NCBI GenBank assembly: GCA_021464525.1
Contig: JADRCO010000268.1
Span: forward strand, 1-40,099
Reading direction: 5' to 3'
Origin: Rhizophagus sp. LPA8_4_AMF
Lineage: Eukaryota > Glomeromycota > Glomeromycetes > Glomerales > Glomeraceae
DNA: 40,099 bases
Of this stretch, positions 11,803 to 22,543 are shown piece after piece. The notes beneath the pieces were generated by a model. It did no database searches. It was given only the letters and a program-made list of their open reading frames with translations, and was not told the origin of the DNA. A program made the translations under genes and the position numbers. Within the stretch, counting starts at the first letter, position 1. Each line of letters starts with the position of its first letter.

Positions 11803-11960
11803 CATAACATAGCATAATTATTCATTTAATTTATTGTTCAATAAAAAAATTTATTTTTGTATCATATGATTATTTTCCAATTTGTTCATAATATAGCATA
11901 ATTATTAATTTAATTTATTATTCAATTAAAAAAAAAAAAACTTTTTTGTATCATATGAAT
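11803..11960. repeat. 84-bp tandem duplication downstream of the ZIP gene
   Basis: A unit beginning cataacatagcataattatt (11803) recurs at 11887, and both copies end near tttttgtatcatatga. The copies differ by several substitutions and poly-A length. The first copy carries an AATAAA at 11840-11845, so the duplication probably lies in or near the 3' UTR and may offer alternative polyadenylation sites. Confidence 0.75.
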
Positions 11961-12533
11961 AAAAATTTTTGATCTCTTTACAATTTGTAAATCAACGAAT
12001 TAAAACCATTAATGTAATAGATAACAATATTATAACTTGCATATAGATCGAAGCGGTAAGCCATATCTGATCTTGTTTGACACATGTTTGACAATCAGAT
12101 CATGTTCAATATTATTGAATCAATAAATTGCTCTCAGAGAAACATAATAAACATGCTATTACACAAAATCCACAATACATATCCCCTTCATTTTATAACC
12201 AACTATAGAAATTTACGAAAATCATGACCAAATATGATGAAGAGACGCCTAAAATTCTTATAAAAACAATTGAATAATGTTTGATATAACCGGAAATATT
12301 ATATTCTAATTCTGGAAGAAACTTTTTTCCGTCCTTAGTTTTCATTTTTCTCATAATCTAACTAAAAACATAAACATCTGTTGAGATATGCAAAATCTGT
12401 TCCATCTAACGAATAGTAACTTAAAAAGTGAATATTGAATAAAAAATTCTTAACTTTAAAATCATAAAAAATCAATAGATTACCTTACAATCATAGATGA
12501 ATCGACCAATTTTTTATCTCAGATATATTTAGA

Positions 12534-12620
12534 GTCTTGGCTTACGCCTTGGCAAACTTTGCCTTACGTCTTGTCAAACTTTGGCTTACGTCTTGACGAT
12601 CTTCGCCTTTCGTCTTGGTA
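12534..12620. repeat. Degenerate 22-bp tandem repeat
   Basis: Three full 22-bp units (12546-12567, 12568-12589, 12590-12611), flanked by partial units, share the pattern gtcttg.caaactttg.cttac. The array is locally GC-richer than its surroundings. No coding sense is apparent. Confidence 0.75.
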
Positions 12621-12764
12621 ATAACATTTAATATCAAAAATCTGTGCTTCTAGTAGGAAGCATTATAATAATATCATTCTAAGAAACATTTTGAATTTTG
12701 TTTAATTATAATCCTCTGGCAATAAATTTAAAAACTTTATCCCATATTTTATCGTACCAAGAAG

Positions 12765-13233
12765 CCAAAGTCTGAGTATGTCTCAAGCGTTAGCCATTCT
12801 ATAAAAATTAATCAGAATTGAGGAATTATATTATTTTTTAATTATTCGAAGGTGCCAATTTACTCCAATCTTTTTGTGTTTTATTGTTATTCTAAACTTC
12901 TATGACCCTTTCTCGTTCATCTCTTTATGCGATACTGACATAAATCTTGATTCTCTAAGATTGTCTTTCTGCACATGACATTTTTGAGATATTTTCGAGA
13001 TAGTTTCTCAAAGTGGCCAATTAGCGCTATTTATCATATCATCCGTCACCATCCTAATTCATTAAATTTCTCAAACTTTCCATTTCCAACTATTTCCAAT
13101 TCTTGTTCTTGTTGACTCTGTAATTACAAAATCAAATCAATAAACGTAAACTTTAATATGATACAAAATGTCTTACGGTACATCTGATTTTTCTTGCCCA
13201 CCACCTGTCTACCTCTCGTTTCTATTAATATGA
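12765..13233 (+). pseudogene. Truncated copy of the 5' end of the BI-1/Lifeguard gene
   Basis: This segment matches the sequence before and at the start of the gene at 16848. Shared strings include attaatcagaattga, gcacatga, cttgttgactctgtaatt and acaatgtcttacggtaca (with small differences). The copied start at 13168 gives MSYGT.FS.PPP.Y, as in the intact gene, then diverges and stops after 21 codons (13231-13233). No later exon is present. It therefore holds upstream flank plus about 20 codons only. It lies 3,680 bp upstream of the intact start, with the CRN pseudogene in between. Confidence 0.85.
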
Positions 13234-13661
13234 GATATGCAGTATCGAAAATAAATCAACACTAACCTTAGTAAAAGCCTTCTGAAGAAAATTTTATCTT
13301 TTGCCTTTCAACTGCTGCTAATAAATTTCTCGGGACTTTTGAACGACAAATTGGTATTGTTTTGCAGGTTCTGAAAGCGTTTTCTCGTAAATGCACAATC
13401 AAACCCGAAAAAAATATATTCCATTCAACGACATACATAGCTTAATTGAATAATGTCCTCAATGTCCCCCCAATTTTTCGTCAATACTTCAAAACTATGA
13501 AACTATGATACAGATACGCTTTATTTTTTAAATCTGTACCACATTAGTAAATATGGAAATTGTACAACCGAAATTAATGCGCGAGAATCTGAAAATTGGG
13601 AGAACCGCGTTATTTTTTTGCGTACTGATAAATTAAATTACAAAATATCTATGGAATGATT

Positions 13662-15991
13662 ATGTCGGTAAATTGTTCACTTTCTAAGCAACACTTTTGA
13701 CAATATTTCAAAGCGATAAATTCAAGGATTATAGTAAGTTTGAAATTGTAATTAGCAAATTTACCATCCCGGTTCTAAAGATCGCTTATCCAGAATAAGG
13801 GAAAAGAACTTAATAATTCCAGAACTAATTAATCTTTGGAAGGTTGAGCTCAAAGATTAAAGCATAGCTTAAAGGTGCTTCTACTGAAAAGGACAGAGGA
13901 TAAACTTAATGCAAGAAGACAAGAATTTTAGAATTTTTCAATCTAATTAATGATCACGTTTATATCATCATCATAGTCATCACTACTGGTAAGTATCTTC
14001 CAATTTTTTACTTTTCGAACAAGAATATGCAGTAACAAAATATCGTCTGATGTCACATTTGTTAATTATGCTTCTGTCATTACAACCATCAGATCTCAAT
14101 AGAAAAGGAAAGGCCACGGAAGAAAGTAAGAAATGTGATATAGGACTTTGTTTCATACTTAACTATACATTCTTCTTACGAAATTTCTCTATAGTCGCAG
14201 AAGGAAAGAGAAGAAAATGGAAGACTAGTGGTACCATAAGAGAAGAGAGCGTGATACGGTTTTACTTTGTTGATCGGACAGAGCAGAAGTCACTAACTTG
14301 TGTAAAAGATTAGAAAGGGTGAATTTGTGGCGTTTTATGGTGCAAGAGTCTACAAGGGTGATAAGTGTTATGGATTGGAAGATGAATATATTTGCATTCG
14401 GTAGGTTCCGATTCTTGGTTTAAATCAACTGGTTACTATCTAATTGTTTCTTCTCTTTTTTTCTTCTACGGAACAGTAAACTCTTGAGCACGTTAACAGG
14501 AATTTGCGTTCAATCACTTCAATGCTCGCCAATATTTCGAAGCTGATTATTCCAGATCTGCTAGTGACTTCTTTCTAGCATTTAAGAAAAATGAAAAAAG
14601 GTGGAGAAAACATGTTGTTTTATTCATTGATGAGTATGGTAAATTATATAGAGCGAGTGATGATGTTAGGACCTCGTTCTTGAAAACTCTTCGTGGCATT
14701 AAAAACGAGAGGAATGTTTGCTATCTGGTCTGCAGTCGCGATCGGCCCCTTAGCATTCTATGTCTGAAATCCATTAACGTCAAGAACCTGTATCATAATC
14801 CGAATTGCAAGCGAAGAGTTTGTATAAAAATTTATTGATCTTGCGCATGGAACAAACGGGTATGAAGCTAGTTGGAAATATACGTATTCTCATCCTGTCA
14901 CGTGTGTGCACACATACGAAATTAAAAAATCTAACCTCGATTCTGTTATTTAACAGTCATGCGGCTTTTGCCTGCCTTTGTGAAAAACCGAGTATAGTAT
15001 TATTAATAAACTTGGCAAAGAAGAATATTCGTTAAACTACCATATTAATAATATACTTTATACTGTATCTTGTTATGATCGATTAGAAATATGAGATGCT
15101 TACTATGGATGATGTTGATGCCAAATCTACCATAGATCTACATTCATAGGATTTTCGGTTTTTTTGTCGAAGATTGATTCCGGAGAAAGAAGACTAGTAG
15201 AATTCTTGACAGCTGAGGAAGTACTAACGTTGATGAGAAAAATTTAAAATATGTTCTGATTCGACGAGGAGACAAACATGTGTAGTCCTTATATTGAAGA
15301 CAGTCATCCAGTCCTTTGACAAAAGACATTATTACTAGAACATACGAATAGTTGTTTAAAACTGCACGTGATGTATATGTGAATGGTCAAAGAAATATAC
15401 GTATTCCTAGAGAAAGCGTGTACGTCGGTGAATATAACAGGATTTTGGTTAACTGGATCTGGGAATGGGTAAATCATATGTTTCCTATATCTCTGCATCT
15501 AAAGCATATGCTGAAGGATGACTGATGCATCGCAGATGCAGCTGAGCTAGATATAGACACATCAGAGGAAGGCGGGAAGCGAAAGAAGTGATTTGCAAGT
15601 ACTTCTTGGCTCTTAATGAAGGATATTTTGACTGCCTCTGAACTTGAGCTGCTTGTGCAAAATGTTGATTATTCTTCTGTTACTGTTGCTGCCATCGCCA
15701 ATTAGGTTTCATTCCTACGAGATCACAGGACAGTGGCGTGACAACGAAAAAACAACTCGACGAATACTAAAGGGTGTGCTGAAAAAAATCTCTGCGAACA
15801 AAATTTGGATAGTACATGGGACAATGCAACCCAAATCTCCATATCCATCTAATAAAAAATTGGACAAGCTTAATATTGTACACTTCTTGCATGATGATGA
15901 GTTCAAAAGTGTACGAATGAGTACCCAATTGTCTCTTTGGCTCAACGGGCTTTACAATCACAGGTCAGTGGCATCTAAATTGTTGAATTAA
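13662..15991 (+). pseudogene. Decayed Crinkler (CRN)-type P-loop NTPase gene
   Basis: Pieces of one Rhizophagus-type CRN protein appear in order, in different frames and broken by stops. They are: a start MSVNCSL at 13662; an INLWKVELKD string near 13829-13855, typical of the ubiquitin-like CRN N-terminus; an isoleucine-rich strand near 13957-13990; a P-loop NTPase block at 14521-14850 with a Walker B-like VVLFIDEYGKLY followed by ASDDVRTSFLKTLRGIK; a LGKEEYSLNYH stretch near 15010; RIPRESVYVGEYNRILVNW near 15403-15453, reached across an in-frame stop or shift; and a C-terminal block ending at 15991 with KIWIVHGTM and LNIVHFLHDDEFKSVRMS. Frameshifts and stops run throughout. CRN proteins are host-directed or nuclear effectors in oomycetes and fungi; this copy cannot make a whole protein. 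The family assignment is from recall of the pattern, without a search. Confidence 0.8.
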
Positions 15992-16847
15992 TGGTCTCAA
16001 TCACTTGTTCTTAAGCTATTGAAGTACTTTTAATTATCAAAAGTTATATAAAATAGTTAACTTGGATCCGTGTACTTCTTCCTTTGAAAGAATGCCATAT
16101 ACAGTATTCGCTTGCTTCTCTATTACTTTTTATTTCTATATTTGTTTCATGTATCTGAAAATTTAATAAAATTCGCCCACATCGGGCCTTCGAAATTTTA
16201 AAATGCTGTGGGCTTTTATTTTGAGAACTGCATTTTTGAACTACATGAAATATAAAGTTAGCATAATACTTGAGTTCTGCAGATGAACTTTCCCTAGATA
16301 AAGTTTGAATCTATAGCATAAATTCCAGAGATTACGTTTTTACACTCGAATATCTGAAAAAATTGGTTCTTTGCAAAGGAACCCTCGATATATTATTACA
16401 GCAATGGTTTCGCCTTTACAAAAATCAGGTGACCAAATACAAGGATTATTAATATATGTACAGTATAATCGGGAAATTTCGAATAATTTTTTTACTGTGG
16501 AATTTGGATATTCACGTGATTTCATGAACTTTGGTAAATAAGTCAGAGTACACTTTATATCAAGCATTAGCAATACATAAAAATTTATTAATCAGAATTG
16601 ATTATTTTTAATTTTTGAAGATGCTTATTTACCCCGTTCTCTTTACTCTACTATATAAAATTGTCTATCCGCACATGATATTAAGATTGGCGTTATTTTA
16701 TGCAAATCATTCGTCATCATTTATGCCCAATTATGGAAATCCTAATATAAAAAAAATAAACTTCTCAAGCTTTCATTTCAACTCTTGTTGACTCTGTAAT
16801 TTCTGTAATTTACACATCCTAATCAGTAAAATATATAAAGGTACACA
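15992..16847. other. Upstream region of the BI-1/Lifeguard gene
   Basis: The left part follows the CRN remnant and holds a small inverted repeat (gcccaca at 16175-16181, tgtgggc at 16207-16213). From about 16540 the sequence is the parent copy of the duplicated 5' flank seen at 12765-13167. The retained similarity covers the likely core promoter and leader. The open frame 16340-16573 (-) matches nothing I know and is not called. Confidence 0.55.
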
Positions 16848-17976
16848 ATGTCTTACGGTACACCTGGTTTTTCCGGGCCACCGCCTGCCTATTCTCCCGT
16901 TTCTACAGCTGGGCCTTCAACTCATAACGAACCACGAGATTTTGATCAAATACCTGACGATTTCACGCATAAAGTTTACGTTCCCGTTATCGAATATGAT
17001 GTCGACGTTCGTCTGGGTAAGTTTTATACATGATATATGCTTTTATATATATAAATAAATTATTTTCACTGATACTAAATTTTTAATATTTAAATTATTT
17101 AGCCTTTATGCGCAAAGTTTACTCAATATTATTTGCACAACTGTCGCTTTCCACTTTAATCGCAGGAGTTTTGATGTATAATGCTAATTTTAAAGATTGG
17201 TTCTCCCATCAGTATGTTCATTTGTTTAGTTTTTAATGATTATGAATTTTTATAGATCATCTACTAAAATGTATTATATTTGAAAGTGATTGGACTTTCT
17301 ATGTTTCAATTATTGCTTCAATCGTATTTTTGCTTTTACTTGTGTGGAAACGTCGATCTTATCCACTTAATTATGTTTTTTTGACTGGATTCACACTTGC
17401 AGAAAGTTACACGGTTGGAGTAACTGGTTTGTAGTCACTTTATCACTTTTATTCAAAACATTACATTATATGATCTAACATCATAACTTAAAATTATTTA
17501 GTGTCATTATTTAAAACACCGCTTGTTTTACAAGCTTTTATTTTAACAACTGGAATATTTATTGGACTTACCTTGTTTACTTTCCAATCAAAATATGATT
17601 TTAGCGGAATGGCTCCTTAGTAAGTTTCTTTTTTTCTTTAAAATAATGAAAAAAAATCATGAAATTAGATTTTATTATTTATTATTTATATGTTAATATT
17701 CGGTTTATCTTAACCTTTAGTTTATTCGGATTTCTTTGGGTCGTGATTATTATTGGATTTGTTGGAATCTTTTTCCCATTTGGTAAAACGGTGGACTTAA
17801 TTATAGCTATTGGAACCGCCATTTTATTCTGTGGATTTATTATTTATGACACTTACAACATAATGAACAGATTGAGTCCAGAAGAATATATTACGGCATC
17901 AGTTGATCTTTATCTTGATTTTATCAATTTGTTCATTGCTATCCTCAGGATTTTAAATGATTTAAATCGAGATTAA
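16848..17976 (+). CDS. Bax inhibitor-1 / Lifeguard (TMBIM) family membrane protein
   Basis: Five exons (16848-17016, 17103-17211, 17287-17426, 17502-17619, 17721-17976) give 263 residues; all joins are in frame with GTAAGT, GTATGT or GTTTGT donors. The N-terminal ~60 residues are Pro/Ser-rich and cytosolic (GFSGPPPAYSPVS), followed by RLAFMRKVYSILFAQLS, a hallmark of the family's first helix. About seven hydrophobic segments follow. The C-terminus carries the signature YDTYNIM..SPEEYITASVDLYLDFINLF, which includes the acidic residues of the calcium-leak/pH switch. Relatives act in the ER, Golgi or vacuole membrane to set calcium leak and restrain stress-induced cell death. The third exon's acceptor (GAAAG) is weak, but the more conventional alternative, ATAG at 17255-17258, leads into a stop. 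Confidence 0.93.
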
Positions 17977-19203
17977 ATAGTCAATATAACAAAGTTATCT
18001 TGGATAGGAATTGGGAAGAGAATTAATTAAATTATCTATGTGGATTATTTCTGATTTGTTTAGCATTATCAACATAGTTTTTAGCGATATCTTCTCGTTT
18101 TTTTTAGTTATATTTACATTGTATATTCAAACTTGTGTCAATTAAAATGACACACTATAGACATTTTTAATTGACATTTCCTATGTATTACATAAGTCGG
18201 CTTTATACTTTTTCCTCAATATTTGACAATTTCATAGCCACTTGTAAAACACTAAACATATTAAACAGAATCACCTGAATATGACATAGTTAAAGTGATT
18301 TACAATCTTTGAAGTGGCTTGAATGTCACATGACGCATTGATTATGTAATGTTTACCGGATTTACAAATTTAAAAAGGTTTTTTTTTTTTTTTTGACGAA
18401 CAAAGATGAACAAATTATTTAAATTTATATATATCAACCAAAGAAATAATTAGTAACAATAATTAATGGTTCTCCGATTTATTCCGAAAATTTTGAAAGA
18501 AGCTTTATGAAACGCAAATGCAGAAAAAAAAAAAAAATTAACAAATGGCAAAAAAAAATAAGAGTGACCGGAACTTTTCGGAAAAAATTATTTAAACTAT
18601 CGGGAAGTATTAATGTATGATATCATTTATTCATGTATATTTGGTAAATTAAGTAAATTAAAAAGGAACGAACATCATGTAATTGAAGAGAATGCTAAAA
18701 ATTTTATTAAAAAAGAACCATAGACTGTATGTAACATTTTTTAGAAAAAAAAAAAAAGTTTTATTTTCAAAAAGAAAGTAAAGAGGCGTCATCAGATCAT
18801 ATTCTTGTTTTTAAAAATAAACATTCGAGATATATCACGTCCCGCGTGATATTTCTTTTTTTAGTTAAAACATTTTCGATTTTTTTTTTATTTGTCGAGT
18901 ATATTGGTTCCCAATAAATCATGTTCCACACATATGTAATATTATGCAATCAACTTCGGAGGTATGCGGAAGCGCAATTTATGATCACAAAATAAGTTAC
19001 AATTATTTAAGTCATAAATTTTTTATTTAAGAATGAGAAATCTTCTTTTCAAGGTCTATTTATTATTCCTCACATTTTTTTTTTCTTCACATTTTATTTC
19101 TCAATTATATGTATAGTCGAGAAAAAAAGCTTACCCTCGGAAGGAATAACTCATATCTAATTCTATCATTCAAAAAACCTCGATAGCAAACAAATTACCC
19201 GAG
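17977..19203. other. Intergenic region with small hairpins
   Basis: No gene is seen. An 11-bp perfect inverted repeat (18137-18147 with 18165-18175, gtcaattaaaa) lies about 160 nt after the BI-1-like stop and could form a hairpin in a long 3' UTR. A second perfect 8-bp stem with a 5-nt loop (atatcacg 18832-18839, cgtgatat 18845-18852) lies upstream of the carrier gene. The rest is AT-rich with poly-A/T runs. Confidence 0.5.
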
Positions 19204-20520
19204 ATGCCACCTTCGAAAAATAATTATCGCTCTTCTCAACCTTCACAAAACAAGACCAATTCACTTTCATCAGCTCCACCATTGAAAACTCTTCCCCCAC
19301 AGCCAAACATATCTCAGCTTGAAAATTTTGCTTTAAGTGCTTTGGCTCCTAGTATGGCTGTTGTTTTTACTTTACCTTTTGATACGGTAAAAGTTAGGAT
19401 GCAACTTCAAGGGGAAGTCAGAATCATGAAAGATGCTACTGGAAAAACAGTTCGTGTTGCTGCTGAAAAGGTAAATATCATTCGATCTTAAAGTCACGTG
19501 ACCTGCAATTATGGTACTTACATTAATGATCTATTAAATTATACAGGTCTATAAAAGTAGTTTCGATTGTTTGTGGAAAACTTTCAAATATGAAGGAATT
19601 CGTGGACTTGAAAAAGGTTTAGTTCCTTCGATTTTAAAAGAAAGTTCAAAAAACGTATTTCGCTTGGTGAGTTGAACTTTTTGAAATAAAAGAAATACAC
19701 TTTATTTTCGATTGTGTATAATTTAAAAACAATATAAATATTATTTTTAGGGACTTTATGATCCAGTACTTTCGGTCCTTCATCCTAAAAACGATTCTAC
19801 TTCATCATCATCTGCTCCTGCTTGGAAGCGGATGCTTGCCGGTGGTATCTGTGGTGCTTTAGGAGCTGTATCTGCAAACCCCTTCGAGCTCGTGAAAACA
19901 CGTTTGCAAAGCACAGCTGCTGGCGCTATAGCGGTAGGAAATCAGTATGGATATGTTTCGGTGTCCTCAGCGTTACGTCAAATTATGACAAAAGAAGGCG
20001 GTGTAATTGGTCTTTATCGTGGATCTATGATATCTGTATATCGTGGCATCTTGGGTAGTGCGGCAAACTTATCATCCTATACAATGTTGAGAGATTATGC
20101 CCTACGGGAAGGTTATCCAGAAGGTGTTCCGCTTGATATGGGATGTAGTTTGATAAGTGCGTTTGTTAGTGTCGTTTTTATGAATCCTTTGGATGTAGTG
20201 TAAGTATTTGAACGTATATAAAATATATATATTGAAGTTTTTTTTTTCAAATTGTAACAATTATTGCTCTATTCTGTAACAGGAGGACGCGTTTATATAA
20301 TACCTCATCAAATAATAGTCAGTCGATCTTTCGCACAATTAAGACAATCGTAGAGAACGAAGGATTGAAATCTCTCTACAAAGGTTTTGGCACACATTTT
20401 ATGAGAATTGGACCTCATTTCTGTTTGACATTTGTATTCTTAGAACAATTGAAGAGAGGCGTAAAACAAATTAAGCTAGAAGAATATCAACGTAAACTCC
20501 AACAACCTCATTATTCATGA
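19204..20520 (+). CDS. Mitochondrial carrier (SLC25), OAC1/SLC25A34-35-like
   Basis: Four exons (19204-19470, 19547-19666, 19751-20199, 20283-20520) give 357 residues with in-frame joins. The protein has the threefold carrier repeat. Each repeat's signature Px[DE]xx[KR] is visible: PFDTVK at 58-63, PFELVK at 173-178 and PLDVVR at 275-280, the last spanning the final intron. The final repeat contains GFGTHFMRIGPHFCLTFVFL, which resembles yeast Oac1 and animal SLC25A34/35, carriers of oxaloacetate or related dicarboxylates and sulfur anions. The ~40-residue Ser/Pro/Gln-rich N-terminal extension is longer than in many carriers. The inner mitochondrial membrane is expected. Carrier family is certain; substrate is a similarity-based guess. 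Confidence 0.92.
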
Positions 20521-21634
20521 AAAAAAAGGATGAATCGAAAAACTTTTTTTCTTAGAAAATTTATATCATTTAATTTAATTACTAATAATTTATGCAAAAT
20601 TCTTAATAACATCCCACTGTACAAATTCTAAAAGATATAAAAGTAAGCTTAAATTAACTAAATTAATTTATTAAATTATTGTTGAACTTGGTTGTAATAT
20701 GAAATTGTATTAAGATTTTTTATATGCAAGATAATAAAATACTTTTAAAAAAAAATTTTTTTAGATGTAATTATGTGTAATAATGTGTAATAATGTGTAA
20801 TAATGTGTCAAAGCGATTCTGTCGTGTTATGTTTACAATTATCAGATGATCATGATTGATTATACAAATGATTCAAATGACTCACATCAAATTTTATTAC
20901 ATGCATTTAGATAGATTGAAACGTTAATTATGCACTAAGCTTTTTGTTTCATTCTTGGCTGAGGGTTTTATAAAAATAAATTATTTATTAATTTTAGGCA
21001 TTTGCCGTTCATTGGGCTTTCTATCATTCATAATGTTGACGATTTTGGCTATGCTTTTTGTGTGATGACTTACAATTATCTGTCACATAGTATATTTGTA
21101 TATATAGGCAAATTACGTAACTGGTTTTGACGTCAAATCACGAAATTAATTCATTAATAAATACGTTTTTTTACTGCAGTACAAATATTCGATTAAAAAT
21201 CAATCTGAATCTGTATCGAATATCGGTAATTTAAGTAATTTAAATTTTAATTATACATATATAATATATATACACAGTACATTGTAGTATATATTAAAAA
21301 TAAATTACATTATTCAAAAAAACTAATAAAAAAAAAAGTAGGGCGCTAGGAAGCCTAAGTATTGTTCGTACATTAATTAATCAAAACACATTCCAAATTC
21401 CAAATAAAAATTATTAAGTAAATAATTAAAAATTCAAAATAATGATTACTTATCATCATGATAATTTTTAAAATTTCATTCATAAATTCTTTATTAACTT
21501 GAATTCTAAATATATATATATAAAAAAAAAAATAAATTTTAAAATCAAAGAAAGATTTTGATTTTGCCGATTAACAGCAACCCTATATACTATACACACT
21601 GATCACAAGTTGAAAGAATTAATCAACAATTAAT
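20521..21634. other. Convergent 3' intergenic region, carrier and syntaxin genes
   Basis: The carrier (+) and the first syntaxin gene (-) end towards each other here. An AATAAA at 20733-20738 is the likely carrier polyadenylation signal. A 10-bp tandem repeat follows at 20773-20808. TA microsatellites occur near 21260 and 21510. No gene is supported. Confidence 0.5.
20773..20808. repeat. 10-bp tandem repeat
   Basis: Three perfect copies of atgtgtaata plus a partial fourth lie just beyond the carrier gene's likely poly(A) site. It is a simple minisatellite. Confidence 0.85.
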
Positions 21635-22543
21635 TTAGGAAAGTGAAGGATTTGAAGGGGTAAGTGAAGGATTTGAAGGACTATTGATAAGAGCGGGAGT
21701 AACGGTTTTATTAGTATTGTTAGTTTGAGAATTATCACCACGTATTTGAGGTAATTGAGTTATTATAACAATTACGATGATGATAACGATTAATATAAAA
21801 ATTCCTAAACAAATCCATTTCTTCTTCCTTGCAGCTTTTGCAAGAAGAGTCGCTTTTCCCAATTCTTGAGTTGTTTGTTCAGTTTTTTCAGCAACTGTTT
21901 CCACATTCTGTTCAATATTGACAATAGTTTGATCTTGAGCTTCAACTTGAAGGTGTAATTCTTGAAATAAAGCAGCAAGTTCGGCAATTGTATTTTCAAT
22001 ATTTTTAATATCTTCATGACGTTTTTGTACCTCCGCTAAGGCATTTTTAGCTTCATTTGTTTTTAATATAGCATTTTGAAATATTGGTTCAGAATCGGAA
22101 TTTGATAAATAATCATCAATATCTTGTTGAGTTGCATTTGGATTCACAACTTTATATTGTCTTCCCATACGATCTTTGGTTTGTTTCATAAAATCACTTT
22201 CAACTTGACGATATTCTTCTAATACATTAGTCAATTTTGTCCTTAAATATTCATATCTTTGCTGTCTTATACCAAAATTTGGGTCCGATGAAGGAACACG
22301 AGCATTTTCATATTGAATTTTTTTAACACGATCTTTACATTCTATAAGTAAATTTCTTGTATTAGCTATAAAGTTTTCTCGTTCTCTGGCTGCAGAGTTT
22401 GACGCTGATGTTGAAGTACTATTTAATATTTGTCCTTGAAATTCTTGAATTCTTGTAATATTCGATTTAGCATCGGTTATTCTTTGTTCAATTTCTGTGG
22501 TTTCATTTAAGAATCCACTAATGTTATTGTCAACACCTGACAT
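21635..22543 (-). CDS. Qa-SNARE (Sso1/syntaxin-like) with membrane anchor
   Basis: One uninterrupted exon gives 302 residues. Residues 1-150 form the Habc region, including QRYEYLRTKLTNVLEEYRQV and the Sso1/syntaxin-1 hallmark DRMGRQYKVVNPNAT at 124-138. The SNARE coiled coil runs from about 177 to 236, with the central-layer Gln at 203 (QVEAQDQTI). A basic patch (ARKKKW, 238-243) and one transmembrane helix (about 244-262) follow. This is a plasma-membrane-type t-SNARE that pairs with SNAP-25/Sec9 and R-SNAREs in exocytosis. Oddly, about 40 residues extend past the helix on the luminal or outer side, Ser/Asn/Pro-rich with sequons at Asn275 and Asn278; classical syntaxins end at the helix. 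It is the likely parent of the two paralogs at 24532 and 26259. Confidence 0.92.
   Translation of the reverse strand: MSGVDNNISGFLNETTEIEQRITDAKSNITRIQEFQGQILNSTSTSASNSAARERENFIANTRNLLIECKDRVKKIQYENARVPSSDPNFGIRQQRYEYLRTKLTNVLEEYRQVESDFMKQTKDRMGRQYKVVNPNATQQDIDDYLSNSDSEPIFQNAILKTNEAKNALAEVQKRHEDIKNIENTIAELAALFQELHLQVEAQDQTIVNIEQNVETVAEKTEQTTQELGKATLLAKAARKKKWICLGIFILIVIIIVIVIITQLPQIRGDNSQTNNTNKTVTPALINSPSNPSLTPSNPSLS

Noticed and set aside
14050-14313. 87-residue plus-strand frame as an independent gene
   Set aside because: Lies between CRN N-terminal and NTPase remnants; more likely part of that pseudogene.
15644-15991. 115-residue plus-strand frame as an intact gene
   Set aside because: Its second half matches the C-terminal block expected of the CRN protein, with the rest of the gene broken upstream; treated as a pseudogene part.
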